A stretch of 64,000 nucleotides of DNA, taken from Streptomyces sp. DG2A-72 (lineage in GTDB: Bacteria; Actinomycetota; Actinomycetes; Streptomycetales; Streptomycetaceae). Positions 34,617 to 42,188 of the stretch are shown here, one piece after another (the first letter of the stretch is position 1; every line of letters starts with the position of its first letter). Where the stretch lies: contig NZ_JASTLC010000001.1 in NCBI RefSeq assembly GCF_030499575.1, positions 4,302,001-4,366,000 of the forward strand. Direction: 5' to 3'. Position numbers and translations under genes: made by a program. The notes below the pieces were generated by a model, which did no database searches, was not told where the DNA came from, and was given only the letters and a program-made list of their open reading frames with translations.

Positions 34617-35758
34617 TCAGGCGCGCGGGTACCGGGCGATCCAGCCCGGGGCCGAGCCGGCAGGCCCATGAAGAGCAGGCCCCTGCGTCATCTCCATGGC
34701 GAAGTCGTCGGCGAGTTCCAGGATCGTGGGACGGCCCTCCAGCTCGGCCAGCCAGGCCGGGGGAGGGCCGTTTCGCCGTGCAGGGCGCCCAGCAGCCCGC
34801 CGGTCAGCGCACCGGCCGCACCCGAGGGGCCGGCCTGGTTCACGGCGAGGCAGAGCCCGTGCCGTACGTCCTCCCCCACCAGCGCGCAGTACACGGACGC
34901 GGCCAGCAGCCCGTCCGCCGTCCCGTCCCCCGCCAGCTCCTCCACCCGCGAGGGCGAGGGCATGCCCTGCCGTACGGCGCCCAGGGCGTGCTGGAGCGAG
35001 TCGGAGACGGGCTCGTGCCCGGGCCGGGCGGCGAGCAGCGCGAGGGCCCGCTGCACGGCGCCGTCGAGGGTCTCGCCGCGGGCCAGGGAGTGCACGATCA
35101 CGGCGTACGCGCCCGCGGACAGATAGGCGGCCGGATGACCGTGCGTCTGCGCCGCGCACTCCACGGCGAGCTGCACGACCAGCTGCGGCTCCCACCCCAC
35201 GAGCAGCCCGAACGGCGCGGAACGGGCGGCGGCCTCGGGCCCGGTCTCGCCGGGATTCTTGGGAGAGTCGAGCGTCCCCATGGCCTCATCCCCGAACCCG
35301 AGGAGCAGCGAGCGCGCCGGATCACGCCGGGCGTACAGCCACTCCTCCCGCGCCAGCCACCCATCATCCTTCCGCCGCTCGTCGGGCCCCCAGTCCCGCT
35401 GGGTCGCCGCCCATCGCAGATACGCCCGGTGCAGATCGGTCGGCGGATGCCAGGCGCCGGTGTCGCGGCGCACCTGGGCGCGTATCAGCCCGTCGACGGA
35501 GAAGAGGCTGAGCTGGGTGAGATGCGTGACGGCGCCCCGCCGCCCGAACCCGACGGCAAGATCGACGATCCCCTCGGCGCCGTACGCCTCCCGGATCTCC
35601 TCACTCCCGAGCCCGTCGACGGGCGCACCCAGCGCATCCCCCAGCGCCGCCCCGAGCAGCGTCCCACGCACCCGGCTACGGAAGTCCTGCTGCTCGGCAC
35701 GTCCCCAGACGGCCCCGGCTGTCGCACCCACCAAGACCTCCGTTGGTATCGCCCGCAC
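34617..35758 (-). pseudogene. ADP-ribosylglycohydrolase family protein with 3' frameshift
   Basis: Minus-strand codons 1-330 encode an ADP-ribosyl-glycohydrolase (DraG-like) protein, with GTLLGAALGDALGAPV (metal-site region) and ALTGGLLGALHGETALP. In a run of five G (34759-34763, plus strand) the frame slips. The uninterrupted frame ends with a nonsense tail at 34688. The alternative frame continues with the family ending PAWLAELEGRPTILELADDFA and stops at 34617. One more base in the homopolymer restores the gene. It may be a true mutation or a sequencing error. Confidence 0.85.
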
Positions 35759-35852
35759 GTACGACAGCTCAGCACTGTAATCGAACGGGGACGGTGGGTT
35801 CAGGGGGCGGATCGGTATGCGGGGTGTGACCTGGGTCGTCCGGGGTGGTCAG

Positions 35853-36215
35853 TCATGGGCGGGGGTCGCGCAGCCCCGCCTCCGCCTCGGCGGCCTCTCG
35901 GATGGCCCGGATCTCGTCGATGGCCTGCGCCGGATCCTGCTTCCCTTCCTCCACGATCCGCTCCAGCTCACGCAGCCGGGCGGCTCGCTCCGGATACCGT
36001 TCGATAGCCACGAACACGGCCCAGGAGTGCACGAAGGCTCGTAGCGGGGCGAGGGTCTGCGTCTGCTGCGCGTTCGTGGTGGCCTCGAAGAGGTGTTGCG
36101 TCAGGGCAGGGATCTGGCTCGGCGCGATGCGCGCGACCGCAGCCCGCAACCTGTCCGGGGTCAGCTCGGGCATGGGGATCAGCGGTCCGTACGGGCCGTC
36201 GGTCAGGCTGCTCAT
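35853..36215 (-). CDS. Small helical protein in DUF6415 operon, unrecognised
   Basis: A 120-residue protein, mostly helical and charged: MSSLTDGPYGPLIPMPELTPDRLR, then LRAFVHSWAVFVAIERYPERA and RELERIVEEGKQDPAQAIDEIRAIREAAEAEA. The Ala/Glu-rich end may form a coiled coil. ATG 36215 overlaps the stop of the methyltransferase by 4 bases, so it is the last gene of that operon. I do not recognise the family. Confidence 0.65.
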   Translation of the reverse strand: MSSLTDGPYGPLIPMPELTPDRLRAAVARIAPSQIPALTQHLFEATTNAQQTQTLAPLRAFVHSWAVFVAIERYPERAARLRELERIVEEGKQDPAQAIDEIRAIREAAEAEAGLRDPRP

Positions 36216-36868
36216 GCCTCGGCACGCACCAAAAGCGTGCCAACGTGGCCCGGTGTGGGAGCGTCGATGACCTGAGCCACGACATCGCGGAAGCCCGCAC
36301 CCGACAGCAGGCTCTTCCACCGCCGCGGCGTGTAGCTGTACCGGTACGTGTACATCGGCTTGCCGGCGAAGCCGCCCTTGTACATGCCCTGCGGGCCGTA
36401 CGCGCCGGGAATGGCAGGCGGCTGCGAGAAGGCGAACACGCCCCGCGGCCTGAGCCGTTGGTGGACGAGGGGCAGCAGGTGGAGCGGGTCGGCGAACCAG
36501 GCGGCGCCGAAGATCGAATAGATCGCGTCGTAGGTCTGGTCGGTGCGGCGCAGATATTCGATCGCCTCGCCTTGGTGGAAGACGGCACCGGTCGAGGCCC
36601 ACTTCTCGCTGGTCTTCTTCACCATGAGTGGCGAGAGGTCGACACCATGGGCCGTGATGCCACGCTCGGCGAGGTAGGCGACCGCGCGGCCGGTTCCGCA
36701 GCCGATCTCCAGCACCTTGGCGGGGGCTTCGCCGAGCAGCTCGGCACCGGGGCCGTGTCCGGCGTACTGCGTCCAGCAGAACGTGGGCTCGGCATCCTCC
36801 TTGAAGGCGGACTTGGCGTAGGCGTTCCAGACGTCGGTCTCGATGACGAGGTCATGACGTACGGACAA
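36212..36868 (-). CDS. Class I SAM-dependent methyltransferase
   Basis: A 218-residue methyltransferase. Motif I is KVLEIGCGTGRAVAYLAERG (about 50-70), followed by VDLSPLMVKKTSEKW and AIYSIFGAAWFADP. The C terminus has RWKSLLSGAGF, typical of small-molecule methylases. Start at ATG 36868. The stop overlaps the next gene. It is in one operon with DUF6415, a 161-residue conserved protein and a small helical protein. The substrate is unknown and could be a peptide or small metabolite made by this operon. Confidence 0.85.
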   Translation of the reverse strand: MSVRHDLVIETDVWNAYAKSAFKEDAEPTFCWTQYAGHGPGAELLGEAPAKVLEIGCGTGRAVAYLAERGITAHGVDLSPLMVKKTSEKWASTGAVFHQGEAIEYLRRTDQTYDAIYSIFGAAWFADPLHLLPLVHQRLRPRGVFAFSQPPAIPGAYGPQGMYKGGFAGKPMYTYRYSYTPRRWKSLLSGAGFRDVVAQVIDAPTPGHVGTLLVRAEA

Positions 36869-36944
36869 AACGGTGTTCCTCTGCGTAAGCGACCCAGCCC
36901 CGTCCCTCGGGGCGGCGAAAGGACGGGGCGACTGTAGCGGTCGG

Positions 36945-37430
36945 TCAGTGGCTGTCGGGGACCTTCTCGTCGCACGGGCCGCAGTCCGAGGCGTCGACCT
37001 CCCACAGCTCCATGTCGATTTCGAAGCCGTTGTTCCGGATGATCTCGGCGGTCCGCATGACGATGCCGTCGCGACGGCGCCTCACCAGTGGGGCGTGGTG
37101 CTTGTACCGGCCACCGTTGTACATCTCGCACAGGGCGAAGTAGACGGGCGTGTCGAGGATGACCTGATGCACGCCGATGTCGACGGTGCAGCCGGGGCCC
37201 ATGTCGACGCCAGGATTCTCCATCGCGGTAATCAGGTACGCGATGCCCTGATCGAGGATCCGCTCGGCAAGGCTGCGGACGGCGACGCTGTCGCGCAGCA
37301 GCAGTCGCACTTCACGCTCCCACAGGTCCATGTCCTCGTCGGGGACCAGGAGCGGCTCACATTCCTGAACCGCGTTGAGGATGGCTCGTGTGTCGCGGGT
37401 CTTGGACCGGGTCTCTACTGCTGTGGCCAT
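36945..37430 (-). CDS. Conserved Streptomyces protein resembling glycine-rich-domain-type (GRDP) sequences
   Basis: A 161-residue protein. It contains ILDQGIAYLITAM, then GCTVDIGVHQVILDTPVYFALCEMYNGGRYKHHAP and a C-terminal DASDCGPCDEKVPDSH. The H-x-x-I-L-D-T-x-x-Y-x-x-x-C arrangement resembles GRDP/DUF1399 repeats. That assignment is tentative. The final CGPC could bind metal or act in redox chemistry. It lies 14 bases after the DUF6415 gene and before the methyltransferase, in the same operon. Function unknown. Confidence 0.6.
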   Translation of the reverse strand: MATAVETRSKTRDTRAILNAVQECEPLLVPDEDMDLWEREVRLLLRDSVAVRSLAERILDQGIAYLITAMENPGVDMGPGCTVDIGVHQVILDTPVYFALCEMYNGGRYKHHAPLVRRRRDGIVMRTAEIIRNNGFEIDMELWEVDASDCGPCDEKVPDSH

Positions 37431-37444
37431 CTTGACCTGCCCTT

Positions 37445-37756
37445 CTATGAGTTGAACGTCTCGTAGTGGTCGAGCAGAGCATTCAGAGACCGCCCGAGTC
37501 GTCGGGCGTACGCGATACCACCGCTCAGACCAGGGCGGGCCTCGATGCCGAGCTTCCTCCGCGCCTCACCGATGCACGCGAGTGCGCAGTGCCGCGGGAT
37601 GTCGTCCCGGTCGCGCCGTACAGCCGCTGCCTCGACTTCAGGGATGGCCAGTTGGAGGTGAACGCGAAGCGTACTGATGTAAGTGCGCATCGTCCGGAGG
37701 TCGAGTACAGGTGGATCCTTCACGTCGGTGCCGTGCGAGTCGCTGGTTTTGACCAT
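37445..37756 (-). CDS. DUF6415 family protein
   Basis: A 103-residue DUF6415 protein: LRVHLQLAIPEVEAAA, then CALACIGEARRKLGI and RRLGRSLNALLDHYETF. It is the first gene of a four-gene minus-strand operon (DUF6415, GRDP-like, methyltransferase, helical protein). The upstream region is shared with a divergent DUF6879-type gene and contains three ATGTTCTCG repeats. Compare the member at 12425-12811. Confidence 0.75.
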   Translation of the reverse strand: MVKTSDSHGTDVKDPPVLDLRTMRTYISTLRVHLQLAIPEVEAAAVRRDRDDIPRHCALACIGEARRKLGIEARPGLSGGIAYARRLGRSLNALLDHYETFNS

Positions 37757-37796
37757 GAACAGGACGTTAGAAAGCCGAGGTTGACGTCGGCCACGC

Positions 37797-37837
37797 GATG
37801 TTCTCGAATGTTCTCGCAGTCTGGCTGAATGTTCTCG
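37797..37837. promoter_or_regulatory. Three direct repeats of ATGTTCTCG in a divergent promoter
   Basis: ATGTTCTCG occurs at 37798-37806, 37808-37816 and 37829-37837 (spacing 10 and 21 bases, i.e. about one and two helical turns). The last two extend to GAATGTTCTCG. The phase suggests cooperative binding by one regulator, plausibly the XRE protein at 38696. Confidence 0.6.
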
Positions 37838-37930
37838 GTTCGTCTCTCGCAAGGGAAGGCACGCTGTAGCGAAGGGACTTGAGGCTTGGTGATGCTGTGG
37901 GTGATGAGTCCGACACCGAGGGAGACGACC

Positions 37931-38683
37931 ATGCCGCGACGGCTGCGCTTCAACGGCACCGACAGCAAGAACGGCGGATGCCCTGCCGTTCACGAAGACC
38001 TCGACACCGGCGAGATCGTCGTCCAGGGGGCACCGCTCTCCGAACCGGAGGACATCGCCCAGCTGCAGCACTTCGGCGTGGGCGACACTGCGGTGGTCGT
38101 ACCACGCGAACTACTCGTCCATCACGGCCCCAAGGAGGTCACCCGAGTGCCCGAACTGATCGGCTTGGAGGAGTTCGGCCGGCTCTTCGAGAACTTCGAG
38201 CACACTGCCTGGCACCTTGAGACACGGGGCGGTTACGCATCGGACCGGGAGGACGCCTCGTACGCGGCGTTCGTCGAGACCGGCACGGCCACGTGGGACC
38301 TCGACAGCGACTGGTGCGCGAACATCCGCCGACAGACGTCACAGGGCAAATACGTGGGGCGTGTGCGCGTCGTCGACAACCCGCCGACCGAAGGACAGCT
38401 CTTCCTGCTGGACTACGCGAAGTGCAACGCCGCCACAGGCGAGGACGTGCGCAACCTGTGGCGCGCGGACGCAGAGCGCTTGCGCTTGCCCTCGGAGGAC
38501 TTCTGGATCTTCGACAGCAGGTTGGTCGCTCTGCTCCGCTTCGACGATGTCGACACCTTGCTCGACGTCGAGGTGGTCACAGAGCCCGCACGGGTCCTGC
38601 GCTACTGCCAGGTACGCGACACCACGATGCATCACGCGGTCCCCTACGACCGGTTCGCAGCACAGTTGGCCGTAAACGACTAG
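37931..38683 (+). CDS. Fusion of small XRE-associated protein with DUF6879 domain
   Basis: A 250-residue protein. Residues 1-65 (RLRFNGTDSKNGGCPAVHED, then TAVVVPRELLVHHGP) match a small Streptomyces protein usually encoded alone. Residues 75-250 are a DUF6879 domain (FGRLFENFEHTAWHLETRGGY, GKYVGRVRVVDNPPTEGQLFLLDY and FDSRLVALLRFD). The two are usually separate neighbouring genes; here they form one frame with no stop between them. ATG 37931 follows GAGGGAG. It ends 12 bases before the XRE/DUF5753 gene, its usual partner. Confidence 0.78.
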   Translation: MPRRLRFNGTDSKNGGCPAVHEDLDTGEIVVQGAPLSEPEDIAQLQHFGVGDTAVVVPRELLVHHGPKEVTRVPELIGLEEFGRLFENFEHTAWHLETRGGYASDREDASYAAFVETGTATWDLDSDWCANIRRQTSQGKYVGRVRVVDNPPTEGQLFLLDYAKCNAATGEDVRNLWRADAERLRLPSEDFWIFDSRLVALLRFDDVDTLLDVEVVTEPARVLRYCQVRDTTMHHAVPYDRFAAQLAVND

Positions 38684-38695
38684 CGAGAGGTACTG

Positions 38696-39547
38696 GTGAG
38701 CACGGACTTTCAGCAGGCTCGGGAGGCTCTCGGAGCACGCCTTCGGGAACTACGGCTCTCGGCTCCTGAAGGCCGACTCACCGGTCCGCAACTCGCCCTC
38801 CGGCTCGACTGGCCGCACTCCAAGATCTACAAGCTGGAGAACGGCCGTCAGACCGCAACCACCGAAGATCTGCGTGCCTGGGCCGAAGGCGTCGACCAGC
38901 CGCAGGCCTTCGACGAACTGGACGCCCGCCTCAAGGGCTTCGAGTCCCACATACGCTCATGGCGCCGCCAACTGGCGGCAGGCCACCGGCCGGTACAGGA
39001 CAGCTGGAATGCGGAGATCGCCCGGTCCAGCCTCATCCACGCCTGGGAAGAAGCCGTCGTCCCCGGCATGTTGCAAACGGCCGACTACGCGCGGCACATC
39101 TTCCTGCGGTACGCCGACCTCCAGAACTCCGTTCGCGACACCGACGCGGCGGTCCGCGCACGAATGAAGCGGCAGGAGTGGCTGTACCAAGGGGGCAAGA
39201 AGTTCCACGCCCTTGTATGGGAGGCCGCGTTGCACGCCCGGATCTGTCCACCGTCGACACTCGCCGGCCAGCTCGACCGACTCGCGGGTGTCATCGGTAT
39301 GGACACCGTGGAACTCGGGATCATCCCTCTCGGCGCACCGCTCAAGATCCCGGCGGCCAACGGCTTCTGGGTCCTCGACGACAGACTCGTGATCGCCGAG
39401 GACTGGCACGCGGAACTGTGGCTCGACGACGCGGACAGCATCACGACGTACCTCCGGGTCTGGGACACGCTGCGCGAGTCCGCGGTGTACGGGGCCGATG
39501 CCCACAACGTGATCAACCACGCCCGGCAGGCGCTGAACCCGCGCTGA
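38696..39547 (+). CDS. XRE-family regulator with DUF5753 domain
   Basis: A 283-residue regulator. HTH at about residues 10-55 (LGARLRELRLSAPEGRLTGPQLALRLDWPHSKIYKLENGR). DUF5753 follows, with EEAVVPGMLQTADYARHIFLRYADL and ELGIIPLGAPLKIPAANGFWVLDDRLVIAEDW. GTG 38696 is preceded by GAGAGG. It is 12 bases after the DUF6879 fusion gene and is co-transcribed with it. The divergent DUF6415 operon is a likely target. Confidence 0.9.
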   Translation: MSTDFQQAREALGARLRELRLSAPEGRLTGPQLALRLDWPHSKIYKLENGRQTATTEDLRAWAEGVDQPQAFDELDARLKGFESHIRSWRRQLAAGHRPVQDSWNAEIARSSLIHAWEEAVVPGMLQTADYARHIFLRYADLQNSVRDTDAAVRARMKRQEWLYQGGKKFHALVWEAALHARICPPSTLAGQLDRLAGVIGMDTVELGIIPLGAPLKIPAANGFWVLDDRLVIAEDWHAELWLDDADSITTYLRVWDTLRESAVYGADAHNVINHARQALNPR

Positions 39548-39560
39548 CATTCCAGGCTTC

Positions 39561-40409
39561 CTACGCCGCCGAACGGGACGTACGGCAGTCGCGGCAGCGG
39601 CCTGGCTGGTGCGCGCGGAAAGCGCGGTCGCAGCCGTCGCAGTTCTGGAAAGGGTCGGGGCGAGCGGCCTCCAGCGCGGGCTCGGAGGGCGGCGGCAGGA
39701 GCGGAGGCAGAAGGGCGGTGAGGCGGTGGGCCAGGAAGCCCGCCGGATGACGTACGCCTTCCGGCGGCAACCCTGCGGACAGCGTTCTCTGTACGTCGTC
39801 GGGGGCGACGCCTCGCTCCAGCCAGGCGACCACGGCGGGGGTGAGGCGGCGTACGTCGAACTCGGCGAGGTGAAAACGGGGATCGCGGGTGCGGAGGCCT
39901 ACCAGGACGTTGCGGGCGGTGCGATGGCCGTGCAGAACAGGTGCGGTCGGGATGGGCAGGGGTGCGGCGGTCGGGGCCGGATGTTCCGGCTCCTTGAGGT
40001 CCGGGGCCGGTTCGTGGCGGCGGCTCGGTGCGGGGTTGGCCGCGCGGGCGGGGTGCAGGTGCGGCTTGTTGTACGAGGTCGTGCGGGTCACGATCCGTCC
40101 CGACGGCAGCCGTTCCTTGGTGCGGGACAGATAGCCGTGCTCCTCCAGCTCCCGCAGGGCCGAGGCGATCCGCGTCTCGCCCTCGGGGAACTTGACGGCG
40201 AGGACCTTGATGCCGACGAGGGCTCCGGTCGGGAGCGACTGGATGTGGGTGGCCAGACCGATCGCCGTCAGTGACAGATCGGGGTGCTGGGCCAGGTGGT
40301 TTCCGACGACGGTGAACTCCTCGTCGTGGCGTTTGTCCACGTGGGTAACTCCGAGGTGGGAACGGGCGGACCGGGAGCGCGGGTGCGCGCTAAAGTGCTG
40401 CTCAGTCAT
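39561..40409 (-). CDS. Helix-turn-helix/DnaD-like protein
   Basis: A 282-residue protein. Residues 30-130 form a winged-helix region of the replication-initiator/MarR kind (LSLTAIGLATHIQSLPTGALVGIKVLAVKFPEGETRIASALRELEEHGYLSRTKER). A Pro-rich linker (about 125-165) leads to a C-terminal domain with RRLTPAVVAWLERGVAPDDVQRTL and a zinc site CDGCDRAF...CRDC near the end. Such proteins are common in Streptomyces accessory regions. Role likely DNA binding. Confidence 0.75.
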   Translation of the reverse strand: MTEQHFSAHPRSRSARSHLGVTHVDKRHDEEFTVVGNHLAQHPDLSLTAIGLATHIQSLPTGALVGIKVLAVKFPEGETRIASALRELEEHGYLSRTKERLPSGRIVTRTTSYNKPHLHPARAANPAPSRRHEPAPDLKEPEHPAPTAAPLPIPTAPVLHGHRTARNVLVGLRTRDPRFHLAEFDVRRLTPAVVAWLERGVAPDDVQRTLSAGLPPEGVRHPAGFLAHRLTALLPPLLPPPSEPALEAARPDPFQNCDGCDRAFRAHQPGRCRDCRTSRSAA

Positions 40410-40651
40410 TGGGAAGGTCTCTGCTTCCTGAGTGATCAGGCCCTCGTCCGGGATGCCAGTCCCGGCGGGGGCCGATTTCGTGCGTACGGATGTCTACGGG
40501 ACTGACGTTGCACGAACAACTCACCGACACGCCAGCCGAATTGATCGCGATCACCCGTGCGGGTGACCCGGGTGCGGTGCGTGACGGGCTGGGTGGGGTG
40601 GGTTTGGTTCTTTCCCCAGTTCTTTGGTCTTTGGCGTCGAGCCCGTCCGGG

Positions 40652-41104
40652 TCACTGGTGCACGCGATCCGGTGTCAGTTCGGCCCACACCGTCTTGCAG
40701 TTCGCCGGTGCCTCTTCGATGCCCCAACGGTCCGCGTACGCCGCCACGATCCGCAGGCCCCGGCCCGACTCCGCGTCACTGTCCACCGCGTCCGGGATCC
40801 GCGGGAGCCGGTCGCCGCGGGCGTCGGTGACCTCGATACGGAGGGTGCCGTCGGCGAGCAGCCAGAGCGCCAGTCGGAAGTCCCTGCCCTTGACGTGCCC
40901 GTGGAGCACAGCGTTCGACACCAGCTCGGCCACGACATGCACCGCGTCCTCGAAGGGCACTCCCCAGTCGTCGAGTTGGCGCTCGGTCAGCAGCCGCGCG
41001 AGTCGAGCACCTCTTCGAGTAGCGGACAGCTGAACCGTGAAGTGCTGCCTGGGGACGGTGACTTGGGGGAGGGATTTCTGGCTCATGTCACCCAGCGTGG
41101 CCAC
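40652..41104 (-). CDS. ATP-binding protein, RsbW/SpoIIAB-like HATPase
   Basis: A 150-residue single-domain HATPase of the anti-sigma-factor kinase type. The N-box is AVHVVAELVSNAVLHGHVKG, followed by RIEVTDARGDRLP and the G-box AESGRGLRIVAAYADRWG. GTG 41104 has AGGA just upstream; ATG 41086 is the alternative. It is divergent from an XRE/DUF397 pair. HATPase, XRE and DUF397 genes frequently occur together in Streptomyces; these have been linked to sporulation control, but their mechanism is unclear. Confidence 0.85.
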   Translation of the reverse strand: MATLGDMSQKSLPQVTVPRQHFTVQLSATRRGARLARLLTERQLDDWGVPFEDAVHVVAELVSNAVLHGHVKGRDFRLALWLLADGTLRIEVTDARGDRLPRIPDAVDSDAESGRGLRIVAAYADRWGIEEAPANCKTVWAELTPDRVHQ

Positions 41105-41199
41105 TCGTTCCTACGCTGAACAGCAACGACTCCGGTACCGCGCGTGACTGTCCGGATGCCCGTCGGGGTCGTACGGCTCGTACGTCGGGAGGGGATGAC

Positions 41200-42009
41200 G
41201 TGGAGGACGAGGAAGCCGCGGCCGTACTCAAGACCGTAGGCCGCCAGATCAAGATGTGGCGAGAGGCCGCCGGGATGAGGCAGACGGAACTCGGGACGGC
41301 GATCGGGTACGGCGAGGAGATGGTCTCGTCGGTGGAGCGGGGGCGGAGGGTTCCGAGGCCGGATTTCCTGGACAAGGCCGATGAGGTGCTCGGCGCGGGC
41401 GGCAAGATCTCCGCGATGAAGAAGGACGTGGAGGAGGCTCGGTATCCGAAGAAGGTGCGGGATCTGGCGAAGTTGGAGGATGAGGCGGTTGAACTGGGGG
41501 CATACGCGAACCATTACGTGCACGGGCTGTTGCAGACGCCGGACTACACGCAGGCGCTCTACACCATGCGGCGCCCCTCGTACACGGAAGACGAGGTCGA
41601 CCGGCATGTCAGCGCACGTATTGCGCGCCAGAGCGTCTTCGAGCGTGTGCCACGGCCGACGCTCACCTTCGTCCAGGAAGAGGTGACACTGCTCCGGCCG
41701 ATCGGCGGCAAGATGGTGCTGCGCGAACAACTCGAACGTCTGTTGGAGATCGGTCGGTTGCGGCACGTCGAGATCCAGGTGATGCCCACGGACCGTGACG
41801 ACCACGCAGGTATGGGCGGGCCCATCCGGTTGCTGAAGCTCCGGGACGGCAACACGGTGGCTCACGAGGAGGGACAGACCTACAACCGCCTGATCAGCGA
41901 TCCCAGAGAGGTGCAACTCCTTGAGTTGCGCTATGGGATCATCCGAGCCCAGGCTCTTACTCCTCGAGAGTCATTGGCCCTTATCGAGAAGGCACTTGGA
42001 GAGACATGA
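41200..42009 (+). CDS. XRE-family regulator with DUF5753 domain
   Basis: A 269-residue regulator. HTH at about residues 13-60 (GRQIKMWREAAGMRQTELGTAIGYGEEMVSSVERGRR). DUF5753 follows with YANHYVHGLLQTPDYTQALYTMRRP and VEIQVMPTDRDDHAGMGGPIRLLKLRDG. GTG 41200 lies after GGGAGGGGA. Its stop overlaps the DUF397 gene by 4 bases. It is divergent from an RsbW-like HATPase gene. Confidence 0.9.
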   Translation: MEDEEAAAVLKTVGRQIKMWREAAGMRQTELGTAIGYGEEMVSSVERGRRVPRPDFLDKADEVLGAGGKISAMKKDVEEARYPKKVRDLAKLEDEAVELGAYANHYVHGLLQTPDYTQALYTMRRPSYTEDEVDRHVSARIARQSVFERVPRPTLTFVQEEVTLLRPIGGKMVLREQLERLLEIGRLRHVEIQVMPTDRDDHAGMGGPIRLLKLRDGNTVAHEEGQTYNRLISDPREVQLLELRYGIIRAQALTPRESLALIEKALGET

Positions 42010-42185
42010 ACCTGAACTGGTTCAAGAGCAGCTACAGCAGCAACGAGGGCCCCGACTGCATCGAGGTCGCCATATCCCCCACCGACGCCACCGTCCACGT
42101 ACGCGACTCCAAGGACAAGAACGGCGCGCGGCTCGCGTTCACGGACGCCTCGTGGGCGAAGTTCGTGTCGTTCGCGGGGCGCTGA
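42006..42185 (+). CDS. DUF397 protein
   Basis: A 59-residue DUF397 protein: NLNWFKSSYSSNEGPDCIEVA, then TVHVRDSKDKNGARLAFTDASWAKFV. ATG 42006 overlaps the upstream XRE stop (ATGA), so both are translationally coupled. The 3' end is convergent with the large TPR gene, 3 bases apart. Confidence 0.9.
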   Translation: MNLNWFKSSYSSNEGPDCIEVAISPTDATVHVRDSKDKNGARLAFTDASWAKFVSFAGR

Positions 42186-42188
42186 GCA

